Origin: Eggerthellaceae bacterium
GTDB taxonomy: Bacteria; Actinomycetota; Coriobacteriia; Coriobacteriales; Eggerthellaceae
Length of the DNA stretch: 64,000 nucleotides
Assembly: GCA_910575165.1 (NCBI GenBank)
Contig: CAJTDS010000006.1
Coordinates: 62,001 to 126,000, forward strand
Reading direction: 5' to 3'
The notes under the pieces are model-generated. The model ran no database searches, was not told the origin of the DNA, and saw nothing but the letters and a program-made list of their open reading frames with translations. Every line of letters starts with the position of its first letter. Within the stretch, counting starts at the first letter, position 1. Shown here piece by piece: positions 32,891-41,169 of the stretch. The translations under genes and the position numbers were made by a program.

Positions 32891-33973
32891 CTACTCCCCC
32901 GCTTCCAGCGCCGAGAGCACCTGGCCAAGAGCCGTTACCAGCGCTTCGTTGTCAGCCGGGGTAAGCGCGCCCATGTGCCCCACGCGAAACACCGTCTCGG
33001 CCAGCTCGCCGCCGTTGGGGCAGATCCAGATGCCGTGCTCGTCCTTCAGGCGAGAGAACAGCTCCTTGGCAGATATGCCCTCGCCCACCGCAAGCGCCGT
33101 CACGCCGTTGGCCGGGCTTTCGGAGAGCAGGGTAAAGGGCATGCCCTGGATGCGCTCGCGGAAGTCGGCCGCCAGAGCCGCCGCCCGCTTGAGCTCCGCC
33201 TGGGTCCCTCCTGCTTCCACCAGGTCGCGCAGACGCTGGTTCACCTGCAGCAAAATACCCACGGCCGGCGTGAAGGGGGTCTGGCCGCGCTCGCCGTTCT
33301 TGAGCGCGTCAGCCAGGTTGAAGTACATGCAGCGAACACCGCTTGCGGCCACGCGGTCGAGGCCGCGGGGGGCAAGGGCAACCACCGACACGCCCGGAGG
33401 CACCGCCAGCGCCTTCTGGGACCCGGTGATGAGCACATCGATACCGAGCTCATCCATAGGCACCGCGTCGGTCAGAAACGCGCTCACCGCGTCCACGATG
33501 AAAAACGCATCCTCCCGGGCGCAGAAATCGGCCACCAGGCCCATGTCGTAGAAGGTGCCGGTGGAGGTCTCGTCGGCGTTAATCAGAAACGCCGTGATGC
33601 CCGCCCCCTCGTAGGGCGCTAGGTGCTCGGTCCTCAGGCTCTCGCCGGGCGCAAGCGTTATCACCTCATGGGGAATGCCGTGGATTTCCAGCAGCTGCAC
33701 GAAGCGGTGCCCGAAGCTGCCCCCGTCCACCACCAGCGCCCTGTCGGCAGCCGACAGGGTGTTCATGACCGAAGCCTCCATGGCGCCTGTGCTCGACGCG
33801 GTCAGAAACACCGCCCGCGAGCCGGCAGGGGCGCTGGCAAGCTCCAGCAGCATGCGCTCGTTCTCGAGCATGACCTGCGAGAACTCCGGTGTGCGGAAGT
33901 AAGGCACCTGATCGGCGCCCAGTCGGCAGACCGATTCGCTCATCTGCACGGGACCCACGGTGAAGTTCAGCAT
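32891..33973 (-). CDS. Class V PLP-dependent aminotransferase (AGAT/AEP-transaminase-like)
   Basis: A 360-residue fold-type I aminotransferase. It opens with N-F-T-V-G-P-V-Q-M, the usual start of alanine-glyoxylate and 2-aminoethylphosphonate transaminases, and has the E-T-S-T-G segment near residue 135. The PLP lysine is in T-G-S-Q-K-A-L near residue 185. Because it lies directly upstream of a cytidylyltransferase fusion and downstream of licD, it may make an amino-alcohol or amino-phosphonate precursor for polymer decoration; phosphonate synthesis genes (PEP mutase) are not in the window, so the substrate is open. Its ATG overlaps the licD stop by 1 bp (TGATG). Confidence 0.85.
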   Translation of the reverse strand: MLNFTVGPVQMSESVCRLGADQVPYFRTPEFSQVMLENERMLLELASAPAGSRAVFLTASSTGAMEASVMNTLSAADRALVVDGGSFGHRFVQLLEIHGIPHEVITLAPGESLRTEHLAPYEGAGITAFLINADETSTGTFYDMGLVADFCAREDAFFIVDAVSAFLTDAVPMDELGIDVLITGSQKALAVPPGVSVVALAPRGLDRVAASGVRCMYFNLADALKNGERGQTPFTPAVGILLQVNQRLRDLVEAGGTQAELKRAAALAADFRERIQGMPFTLLSESPANGVTALAVGEGISAKELFSRLKDEHGIWICPNGGELAETVFRVGHMGALTPADNEALVTALGQVLSALEAGE

Positions 33974-34827
33974 CAGGCTTCCTCTCTCTCATCGGCAGCC
34001 TCATCGGAAATCCTGTAAGCGCGGATATGTGAGGGCCGCTGCTTGTCCTTCGGGGGCACCTCCATGTAGTTCGGTCCGTAGATGGCCGACAGGTAGGTGC
34101 CGTAGTCCGCCGGCGCCGGCATCATGGCGTCCTCGAAGGGGACGCGCTGCACCGGATGGAAGGCCGACAGCGGCCAGCGCTCGCGGGTTCCGTACTCGCC
34201 GCACACGATGCCGATGTCCTTCCTCGGTCCCTGGTTATAGCGCATGCACACCGCCTCGGCCGCGTCGGCTATGCGGTACTTGCCGTAAGCGTTGGCGAAG
34301 GGACGCAGGATGTTGCGAACCCAGCGCTTGGCGAAGGTAGAGCCTGTGTTGAAGGGCGAAGCGCAGGTGAGCAGCAGCTGCCGGTACTTGTTGCGGTCGC
34401 GCACCTGGGCGGCGAACTCCTCGTCGGATTCGGGCAGATAGTCGATGGCGAAGATGTCGATGCCCACGTAGGGGCAGTCATCGTCGCGGGTACCCTCCTC
34501 CACCTTGCCGTAGTCGGTTCGCACGAACCGGGCGAAGTCCCGGGCGAAGGTGCGGTCGCGGGCGGAGAGCAGGTCGCGCTGCCCCAGCTGCCACACCTCG
34601 GGTTTCAGCGCCAGCAGCTTCTCGTACTCCTCGCGCAGCAGCATCACGTCCACGTCGTCGTCCCAAGGAATGAAGCCCTTGTGGCGCGCCGCCCCCAGCA
34701 TGCTGCCGCCGCAGAGCACGTACTCGATGCCATGGTTTTCGCAGAAGGCGTCGAAATCCCGCAGCAGCTCCAGCGACACCTCCTGCAGCTGGCGCAGGGT
34801 TAGGTACTCCCGCTTACCGCCGGCCAT
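33973..34827 (-). CDS. LicD-family phosphotransferase
   Basis: A 284-residue LicD nucleotidyltransferase-fold protein. The defining motif G-G-S-M-L-G-A-A-R-H-K-G-F-I-P-W-D-D-D-V-D is at residues 40-60, with metal-binding Asp pairs, and C-terminal Y-L-S-A-I-Y-G matches the family's Y-G-x-x-Y/W end. LicD proteins move phosphocholine or other CDP-activated groups to teichoic acids or glycans. With two CDP-producing enzymes nearby (TarI and the TagD-like fusion), a CDP-ribitol or CDP-amino-alcohol donor is plausible. One base separates it from the tarJ-like stop. Confidence 0.9.
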   Translation of the reverse strand: MAGGKREYLTLRQLQEVSLELLRDFDAFCENHGIEYVLCGGSMLGAARHKGFIPWDDDVDVMLLREEYEKLLALKPEVWQLGQRDLLSARDRTFARDFARFVRTDYGKVEEGTRDDDCPYVGIDIFAIDYLPESDEEFAAQVRDRNKYRQLLLTCASPFNTGSTFAKRWVRNILRPFANAYGKYRIADAAEAVCMRYNQGPRKDIGIVCGEYGTRERWPLSAFHPVQRVPFEDAMMPAPADYGTYLSAIYGPNYMEVPPKDKQRPSHIRAYRISDEAADEREEA

Positions 34828-34828
34828 G

Positions 34829-35842
34829 CTACATCCCCCATTCGAAGACGGTCTTGAAGGGCGTCTGGGAATCGGTGGCGAACACGCGCTTGATGTCGGC
34901 CACGCTGGTCACAGGCGCGTCCACGTAGACGATCTGGCGCAGGCGCTCCTGCATGCCGGGCGCGCGCATGATCTCGAGCGCCCGCTCGAAGTCCTGGCGG
35001 CCCGAACGGGAGCAGCCCACAAGCGTCATGCCCCGCTCCAGCACGTCGCGGGTGTTCACGGCCACGGGATGCTCGGACACCCCCATGAGCATGAGGTTGG
35101 CCTGGGGGCGCGCATGGGCTATGACGAAGTTGATGGCCTCGGAGGAGCCTTCGCCGCCGGCGCACTCGAACCCGTGGTCGAACTGGACGTCGGCAGGCAC
35201 CTCGTCGGAGAAGTAGCGGTGCGCCGCGAACGAGAAGAGGGCCAGCTTGTCCTGGTTGCGACCGACGACGGAAAGCGACGCTCCGGGAAAGAACGTGCTC
35301 GCGACGCAGGCGGTCACGAAGCCGAGGGAGCCGTCCCCCACCACCACCAGATCGCGGATGGGGGTGCGGGCGGTAGCCTCCAGGCGGCGGCAGGCGTGCA
35401 CGGCCACGGAAACGAACTCCGCGATGGCCGCCACATGCCCGTCAAGGCCGCTCGCATCCACCACCCGGTCGGGCGGCAACGCCACCACATCGCGCATGAA
35501 GCCGTCGTGGCCGCTGGAGCGGAAAGCGGAGCCGGGGGCGTAGTTCTCGTAGAGGCCCTCCCCCTCCCGGCCAGGGATGTTCGGGATGAGCACCACCTGC
35601 TGACCCGTCTGGAAGGTTCCCGTGGGATCGGCCAGCACCTCGCCCACGCACTCGTGGATGAGTGCCATGGGCAGTTTGCGACGCAGCACCTGGGCATCGC
35701 GGCGGCCCTGGAAGTAGCGCTGGTCGGCGTGGCAAACGGCCATCGCCCGGGGCCGTACGAGCACGCGGCCCTCGACGGGCACGTCCTCGAACTTCACGAC
35801 CACGGTGCGCGGCGACACCAGCTGGTAGACGTTGTTGATCAT
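34829..35842 (-). CDS. tarJ: Ribulose-5-phosphate reductase (TarJ-like zinc alcohol dehydrogenase)
   Basis: A 337-residue medium-chain dehydrogenase. Y-Q-L-V-x-P-R at residues 6-12, V-x-V-R-P and A-V-C-H-A-D-Q-R-Y-F near residue 37 (catalytic zinc Cys, and the D-Q-R-Y-F of TarJ), H-E-C-V-G-E near 63 and a Rossmann V-V-V-G-D-G-S-L-G near 166 fit TarJ. TarJ reduces D-ribulose 5-phosphate to D-ribitol 5-phosphate with NADPH. Its partner TarI is encoded immediately upstream (4 bp gap), the standard tarIJ arrangement. Confidence 0.88.
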   Translation of the reverse strand: MINNVYQLVSPRTVVVKFEDVPVEGRVLVRPRAMAVCHADQRYFQGRRDAQVLRRKLPMALIHECVGEVLADPTGTFQTGQQVVLIPNIPGREGEGLYENYAPGSAFRSSGHDGFMRDVVALPPDRVVDASGLDGHVAAIAEFVSVAVHACRRLEATARTPIRDLVVVGDGSLGFVTACVASTFFPGASLSVVGRNQDKLALFSFAAHRYFSDEVPADVQFDHGFECAGGEGSSEAINFVIAHARPQANLMLMGVSEHPVAVNTRDVLERGMTLVGCSRSGRQDFERALEIMRAPGMQERLRQIVYVDAPVTSVADIKRVFATDSQTPFKTVFEWGM

Positions 35843-35846
35843 AGGG

Positions 35847-36557
35847 CTACTCCGCCCCGGATTCCAGCATGGCCTGGGCCACCTTGTAGTCCATGACCGT
35901 GGTGAGCTTTATGTTGGTGACGTCGCCTTCCACCAGCTTCACCGGCCGGTTCGCCATGACGAACATCTTGCAGGCGTCGGTGAGGATGCGTCTGTCGTCT
36001 TCGGAAAGACGTCCGTAAACCTCTTTGAGGGCGCCGATGCGGAAGCTCTGGGGCGTCTGCCCCTGGAACATGCGCCGGCGCTCGGGGATGGAGTCGATGA
36101 AGAGGCCCTTGTCGGATTCCACGATGGTGTCCGTAGCGGGAATGACCGTGTCGCAGGCGTCGCAGTCGGCCAGCGCGCTTATGTTGGCCTCGATGGTGGA
36201 CACCTTCACGAAGGGCCTCACGGAGTCGTGGGTCACGATGACGGCGTCGTCCACCGCGCCGTAGCGCTCCTCGATGCCGGCGATGATGCTCATGATGGTG
36301 CCGTTGCGGTCCTCGCCGCCGGCCACGATATGCACCGGCACCGAGCCCAGGGACGCCTCGGCCGCCGATTCCCGGGCGAAATCCAGCCAATCCTTGTGCA
36401 CACCCACGTAGATGGCGTCGAAGCGGGACACCATCTGGAACTTCTGCAGCGTGTGGACGAAAACCGGCTTGCTGCCCAGCGGCAAAAATTGCTTGGGCAT
36501 GGACTCTATGTTCATGCGGGAGCCAACGCCCCCGGCCAACAGAGCGCCGAATATCAT
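35847..36557 (-). CDS. tarI: D-ribitol-5-phosphate cytidylyltransferase
   Basis: A 236-residue IspD/TarI-type cytidylyltransferase: A-L-L-A-G-G-V-G-S-R-M at residues 5-15, P-K-Q-F-L-P-L-G with the CTP-binding Lys near 22, H-D-S-V-R-P near 109, and P-Q-S-F near 170. The choice of TarI over IspD rests on pairing with TarJ and the absence of other isoprenoid genes. It makes CDP-ribitol. The ATG at 36557 follows CAGGAGG. A weak minus-strand -10 TACAAT lies at 36595-36590, so the tar part may have its own promoter. Confidence 0.88.
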   Translation of the reverse strand: MIFGALLAGGVGSRMNIESMPKQFLPLGSKPVFVHTLQKFQMVSRFDAIYVGVHKDWLDFARESAAEASLGSVPVHIVAGGEDRNGTIMSIIAGIEERYGAVDDAVIVTHDSVRPFVKVSTIEANISALADCDACDTVIPATDTIVESDKGLFIDSIPERRRMFQGQTPQSFRIGALKEVYGRLSEDDRRILTDACKMFVMANRPVKLVEGDVTNIKLTTVMDYKVAQAMLESGAE

Positions 36558-36919
36558 GGCAACCTCCTGGGTCGACGAATCAAGCCTTTATTGTAGTCCA
36601 CCCGTCGGCCACGTCGGCAAATGCGAAAAGAAACCCACAGCCGTTAAGCTGCGTAGCGGAAAGCCTGCACAAAGTCGGTGAAAACCTGGAAGGCGCAGCA
36701 GGTAAGCCCAGCCACACCGTGGACGGGTCGACGCCCGCAGCAGCTCGGCAATCCAGATTGCGCCCACGCGAGAACGCCAGAAGCGAGATGCCCAACGGCC
36801 GCAAACAGCCCGCCTCCGCGTCCTTCCAGAGGGCAGCTAGCTCGCCTGGGCACCGAAGGAGTTGAAACGCTCGCAGAAGACAAGGCCGCGCACGGACACC
36901 AGCGGCTTAGTCGCCCGCT
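36558..36919. other. Intergenic region between dltX2 and tarI
   Basis: About 360 bp without a convincing gene. On the minus strand there is a possible -10 TACAAT (36595-36590) with no good -35, and an AGGAGG for tarI. No clear terminator follows the dlt genes, so read-through from dlt into tar is possible. Confidence 0.5.
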
Positions 36920-37093
36920 CTAGAACCCCTCGTACACCGGCGCCTGGCTCTCGCCCAAGCTCATGTAGCCCAGAAACCAGAAGAGCAGCGCTCCCATGGC
37001 CGCAGCCGCCGCGAACCACAGCGCGAAGGAAAGCCATGTGTTGGCGAAGAACGCCTTACGTACCCTGTCCGCCAGCGCCCGCAACGCCTTCAT
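36920..37093 (-). CDS. dltX: DltX-like microprotein, second copy
   Basis: A 57-residue protein: a basic amphipathic N terminus, one transmembrane helix (about residues 19-42, W-L-S-F-A-L-W-F-A-A-A) and a short tail ending in A-P-V-Y-E-G-F. DltX of Firmicutes is a single-TM microprotein whose C-terminal FxYxxF motif, with its Tyr, relays D-alanine between DltB and DltD. Here the final residues keep V-Y-x-x-F but the first Phe of the motif is Pro. The start overlaps the stop of the second dltD as ATGA (4 bp), so the two are coupled. Too short for usual gene calls; identified from position, topology and tail. Confidence 0.78.
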   Translation of the reverse strand: MKALRALADRVRKAFFANTWLSFALWFAAAAAMGALLFWFLGYMSLGESQAPVYEGF

Positions 37094-38391
37094 CGCTGCC
37101 CCTCCTCCCGTTCGTCCGAATCGTCGCCTGTATACTCCGGCGCATTGTCCGGCGTATCGCCGGCTGGCCACACGATGGCGCTTTCGGCGCCATGGTCGTC
37201 GTTGAAGAACTCGTAGATGGCCTTGTTCACATGCACCCAGCCGGTCCAGCCCAAATGCATCACGTCGCGCAGGAAGTACTTGTCGTACTCGTAGTCAGAA
37301 TAGTCCACGTAGGGCACGCCCTCCTCGGCGCATACCTGGCGCACGCGGTCGTAGAAGATCTCGCGGACTTCGCGGTCGTAGGCGGTCTGGTCGTAGGCGG
37401 CTCCCTTGGTGGGCATGATCACGATGAGCGGCTCTATGCCAAGCTCGCGGCACACCTGCAGCACCAGCATGAAGTCGGTCCATTCCGTCTCCCAGTACTC
37501 GGCCCCCTCGGGCGCCCGGTAGTACTCCTTGGCTTGGGAAAGCCAAGTGGGATAGGAGTCGGTGTAGTAGGAATCCATGAAGCCCTCGTCGTTGTTGGTA
37601 GACTCGCGGGCCGCCTGCTCCTCGGCGAAGGCCATCCACGCGTCCCAGTCGGGCTCCTCGGGGCTGCCCTTCAGCCGCTCGGCGGGCACCTCCTGGCAGT
37701 AGCCGTAATCCGAGTCCGGATTGGTGCTGTCCTCCCACACAAGCGTATCGCGCTCGCTGTCGTCGCGCAGGGCCTCCACCGCCTTGTCTATACGCCCGGC
37801 AACGTCGAAGGGCCCCGGCGCGTCCAGGGCGGCCTCGTCGATACCGTAGCGCTGCGCTTGCGAGCGCACCGCATCCTTCGTCTCCTGGGAAAGCCGCGGG
37901 TTGGCCATGAACCGGTCGTAGGCCTTCTGCGAGAACGCCCAACGGAAGTTCTCGCCCTCTGGGTCCTGATAGGTCATGAACCACTGTATGCCCAGGAAGA
38001 ACACCAGCTTGCCGTCGGGGATGGCCTCATCGAGCGCGCCGATTTCGATGGCATGCCATAAGTCCTGGTAGAAGGGGCGCCCTATGGTCATCATGTCCAT
38101 GCCGTAGTTGTTCTGCCCGAACACGTTCACTGGATGGGTGGACACCTGGGGCACGGGGCGCAATTCGGAGGAACCGAAGAGCAGCTTCGTCTCGTCCCCC
38201 GCAGCCAGGCGACCGGAAAGCGCCTCCAGCACGAAATCGACGTCCTTCACCTGGGCATCGGTCATATGCTCCTGGTAGGGCTTCTCCTGCACCAGCGAAC
38301 GGATGTCGGCTGCCGAGGTATGGCTCCATAACGCCAAACCTCCTCCCGCGAACACGAGGAACGCACAGGCTAATGCCAGCAGACGCTTCAT
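37090..38391 (-). CDS. dltD: DltD-like D-alanyl transfer protein, second copy
   Basis: A 433-residue secreted or membrane-anchored SGNH-like protein. A hydrophobic N-terminal helix (residues 3-22) is followed by the catalytic-Ser motif L-F-G-S-S-E-L (73-77), a P-L-I-V-I-M-P-T-K-G strand and D376-x-x-H379 in R-D-V-M-H-L-G-W-T-G-W, matching DltD. It would pass D-alanine from the DltB/DltX machinery to the polymer on the outer face. It is shorter than the first copy because it lacks that protein's long linker; its Asp/Glu-rich tail (after residue 400) is different. It starts 9 bp after dltX1. Confidence 0.88.
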   Translation of the reverse strand: MKRLLALACAFLVFAGGGLALWSHTSAADIRSLVQEKPYQEHMTDAQVKDVDFVLEALSGRLAAGDETKLLFGSSELRPVPQVSTHPVNVFGQNNYGMDMMTIGRPFYQDLWHAIEIGALDEAIPDGKLVFFLGIQWFMTYQDPEGENFRWAFSQKAYDRFMANPRLSQETKDAVRSQAQRYGIDEAALDAPGPFDVAGRIDKAVEALRDDSERDTLVWEDSTNPDSDYGYCQEVPAERLKGSPEEPDWDAWMAFAEEQAARESTNNDEGFMDSYYTDSYPTWLSQAKEYYRAPEGAEYWETEWTDFMLVLQVCRELGIEPLIVIMPTKGAAYDQTAYDREVREIFYDRVRQVCAEEGVPYVDYSDYEYDKYFLRDVMHLGWTGWVHVNKAIYEFFNDDHGAESAIVWPAGDTPDNAPEYTGDDSDEREEGQR

Positions 38392-38400
38392 GAAACTCCC

Positions 38401-38565
38401 TTAGAACTGTTCGTAGACAAACTCCGGCGGTGCTCCGAAGCCCGAGAAACCATAGAACCAAACCAGCAACGCCACGCAGGCGACAACCGCCAAGCCCCAT
38501 GCAAGGCCATCCATCAGAGGATGGCGCCGAAGCCACGACCGAATCCTCTCCTCTAGCTGTCTCAT
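38401..38565 (-). CDS. dltX: DltX-like microprotein, first copy
   Basis: A 54-residue protein with a basic N terminus (R-Q-L-E-E-R-I-R-S-W-L-R-R), one hydrophobic helix (about residues 20-38) and a C terminus ending P-E-F-V-Y-E-Q-F. The last six residues are a perfect FxYxxF, the C-terminal motif of DltX microproteins that act with MBOAT proteins such as DltB. The ATG overlaps the stop of dltD1 (ATGA). In Firmicutes dltX usually precedes dltA; its position after dltD, repeated after the second dltD, is unusual. Confidence 0.85.
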   Translation of the reverse strand: MRQLEERIRSWLRRHPLMDGLAWGLAVVACVALLVWFYGFSGFGAPPEFVYEQF

Positions 38566-39983
38566 GGCTGCTCGCCTGCCTCGAAGAACTCCATGAGGTC
38601 GCGGTTCACATGAAGCCAGCCCTCCCACCCCAGGTGCATGACGTCGCGCATGAAGTACGTGTCGTCTTCGAACCCCGAATAGTCGGCGTAATCGACGCCC
38701 AATTCGTCGCAGGCGCCGCGGACGAGGTCGTAATACAGCTGACGGCTCTCGCGGTCGTAAGCGGTGTAGTCGTAGTACGAAGCTTTCACTGGCATGATCA
38801 CGATGAGCGGCTCGACGCCAACCTCTCGGCACACCTGCAAAAACAGTTTGAAGTCCTCGAGCTCCTTCTGACTCCAATCGACGAACCGCTCGGGCTTCTC
38901 CTGACTTTGGGCCCCCTCGAGCCAGGGCTTGTAGTACTCCTCGAAGTACTCGTCGTAGACCCCTGCGTCATTGGTAGTGCAGGCGCGTGCGCCCTCGGCG
39001 CGCGCCCGGGCGAACTCCTCGTCCCAGTCGGGGACCGCCCGGTCTGCGAACCGTCCTTCGGGAATGGCGACATTGTCCTGCAGGGCCTGCTCGACCGCCC
39101 CCTCGTCCTGCTCGCGGCTGACGAAATCCTCGAACCCGGCGTCGATGCGCTCCGACAACGTCCTCGGCGCGAGAGCGTTGAGCTCCGTCTCTCCCTTGCC
39201 CAACTCGAGGGCACGGCTGCGCAGCACCTCCTTGGACTGCTCGGAGATTCGGGGGTTCTCCATGAAACGGCGGTAGGCGTCTTCGGAGAAGCTGTTCAGA
39301 AACGATTCGGTGGTGCACCCGTCGCCCATGAACCACTGCATGCCCACGATGAGCGCCACCTTGCGGTCGGGCACGGCGTCCGCCTGGTCCAGCGCGCCCA
39401 GCTCCATGGCCTGCCACAGGCTCTGGTAGCCGGCCTTGCCCACCTGGACGGTGTCGATGCCGTAATTGTGCTCGCCGAAGAACCGCGAGGGATGCGACGC
39501 CATAGGGTCGATGTAGGACAACTCCGAAGACCCCATGAGCAGGCGCGGGTTGTCCCCCGCATCCTGGCGGGAGTTAATCATGGTGGCAAGCACCTCTATG
39601 TCACCGATATCTCCCACCTGGGGATACACGTAGAACGGACGATCGTAGAACTGGGCGAGCAGCCTTCCGCGGGGCGAAGACTCGTCGGGTCGCGAGCCGT
39701 GATGCCGACGTTGGCTGCGGGAGTCGTCGTCCTTGGAGCGCCCATAGCGCCCTTCGTCGTTCACCTGCCCGGGATCACCGGAAGGTTGCGCAGGAGCGAA
39801 AAGCCCCTCGTAGGGATCGGCGGCAGACGTCGCCGAGGCGTCCTGGGCGTTGCCGAAAAGCTTGAAACCCACAAGCCCTACGGCGCACAAGACACACGCC
39901 CCCAGCACGAATCCCAGGCGCACCAGGGGCAGCCGGTCGCCGCGGGGCGCGCCGGCGTTTGAGCACAGCTTCGCCTTACCCAT
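38562..39983 (-). CDS. dltD: DltD-like D-alanyl transfer protein, first copy
   Basis: A 473-residue protein with a TM helix near residues 22-42, then a ~65-residue hydrophilic linker rich in D/R/S/P, and the SGNH-type domain. The catalytic region is L-M-G-S-S-E-L (151-155), with V-E-P-L-I-V-I-M-P-V-K and D447-x-x-H450 in R-D-V-M-H-L-G-W-E-G-W near the end. Expected role is D-alanylation of the cell-envelope polymer outside the membrane. It overlaps dltB by 8 bp upstream and dltX1 by 4 bp downstream, so it is part of the core dlt operon. Confidence 0.9.
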   Translation of the reverse strand: MGKAKLCSNAGAPRGDRLPLVRLGFVLGACVLCAVGLVGFKLFGNAQDASATSAADPYEGLFAPAQPSGDPGQVNDEGRYGRSKDDDSRSQRRHHGSRPDESSPRGRLLAQFYDRPFYVYPQVGDIGDIEVLATMINSRQDAGDNPRLLMGSSELSYIDPMASHPSRFFGEHNYGIDTVQVGKAGYQSLWQAMELGALDQADAVPDRKVALIVGMQWFMGDGCTTESFLNSFSEDAYRRFMENPRISEQSKEVLRSRALELGKGETELNALAPRTLSERIDAGFEDFVSREQDEGAVEQALQDNVAIPEGRFADRAVPDWDEEFARARAEGARACTTNDAGVYDEYFEEYYKPWLEGAQSQEKPERFVDWSQKELEDFKLFLQVCREVGVEPLIVIMPVKASYYDYTAYDRESRQLYYDLVRGACDELGVDYADYSGFEDDTYFMRDVMHLGWEGWLHVNRDLMEFFEAGEQP

Positions 39984-41163
39984 GAATCAGCCCCGCCACG
40001 ATGATATGGGCCTGGCCCGAGAAGATGGACATGGCGAACATGACCAGGTTGATGGTGACAGCCCAGCAAACCAGCTTGTACCACGTATCCTTCTTATGCT
40101 TCTTGTGGAAGGGACACTTCTTCTGGTAGATATCGGTGGCTGCCAGAAGGAAACCGTAGAAGAAGCCGTAGACGATGTAGTCCACGGTGATGCCGTGCCA
40201 CACGCCCATGAGGCCGAAGTCGATGATGTAGCCCACGCAGGCGCAGGTAAGGCGCGACTTGAACCACTTGTGGCGCGTGGCCGAGCGCACGAACCGCATG
40301 AACACGAAGTCGCGCAACCAAAACGACAGCGTCATGTGCCAGCGGTCCCAGAACTCCTTCACGTCCTTGGCGATGAACGGCGCGCGGAAGTTGCGCGGCG
40401 TGCGGATGCCGAAGCAGTAGCTGGCGCCCATGGCCATCAGCGAGTAGCCGGCGAAGTCGAAGAACAGGTAGAACCCGTAGGCGAAGGCGTCCTTCCAGGC
40501 AGCGGCCATGTTGTAGAGAAGCGAATGGTCGGCCGAGAACGCCTCAGGAGTGTAGAAATGGTGGCATATAGTGCCGAAGACCATCTGGTAGCATGCCCCG
40601 GCAAGCAGAAGCAGAATGCCGCGGGAGAGCAGGTCGGCGTACTCCGGGGCGGTATAGGTGCGGTTCGCGTCCTCCGAGAACCGACGGCTGCGGTCGATGG
40701 GCCCCGAGGTGAACGGAGCGAAGAACAGCAGGAAGTACAGGTAGTCGAACGCAGAGAGCTCCTTAATGAGCCCGTCGCGAATCTCCAGCACCACCTGCAC
40801 CGCCTTGAAAGTGATATAGGAAATGCCGATGAACCCCAGCAGGTTCTCGTCGAACACCGCCCCCACCTTGTAGATCACCAGCGGGGCGATGACGGCGGCA
40901 AGGGAGACGTAGAACTTCGCCATGGACTTCTGCCCGCGCTTCCAGCTGGCCAGCTCCCAACGGGTCACACCGAAGGCCAGCACCACGAAGAACAGGAAGG
41001 CTAGAAAGCCCTGGAGGTCGCGGCCGAACAACATGGACAGGAAGAACAGCGACGCGACGAAGCCGTAGTACTTGATGCGTCTGCCCGCAAAGCCCAGCAC
41101 CGCGGCGGGAACCACGGCGACGGCCAGCAGGATGAAAAACGATGGCTGCAGGTAGAAGCTCAC
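39976..41163 (-). CDS. dltB: MBOAT-family D-alanyl transfer protein DltB
   Basis: A 395-residue membrane-bound O-acyltransferase with about eleven hydrophobic segments. The family signature E-F-W-D-R-W-H-M-T-L-S-F-W-L-R-D is near residues 264-279, and the catalytic His is in G-V-W-H-G (H323). DltB moves D-alanine from DltC-phosphopantetheine across the membrane. S-G-P-I-D-R-S-R-R-F near 160 matches the DltB group rather than alginate-type MBOATs. The GTG at 41163 starts at a family-typical position; dltA stops 6 bp upstream. Confidence 0.93.
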   Translation of the reverse strand: MSFYLQPSFFILLAVAVVPAAVLGFAGRRIKYYGFVASLFFLSMLFGRDLQGFLAFLFFVVLAFGVTRWELASWKRGQKSMAKFYVSLAAVIAPLVIYKVGAVFDENLLGFIGISYITFKAVQVVLEIRDGLIKELSAFDYLYFLLFFAPFTSGPIDRSRRFSEDANRTYTAPEYADLLSRGILLLLAGACYQMVFGTICHHFYTPEAFSADHSLLYNMAAAWKDAFAYGFYLFFDFAGYSLMAMGASYCFGIRTPRNFRAPFIAKDVKEFWDRWHMTLSFWLRDFVFMRFVRSATRHKWFKSRLTCACVGYIIDFGLMGVWHGITVDYIVYGFFYGFLLAATDIYQKKCPFHKKHKKDTWYKLVCWAVTINLVMFAMSIFSGQAHIIVAGLIHG

Positions 41164-41169
41164 GGATCC

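Noticed and set aside
36644-36883. Short open frames in the dltX2-tarI gap
   Set aside because: No Shine-Dalgarno, Cys/Ala/Gly-rich nonsense composition, several frames equally open.
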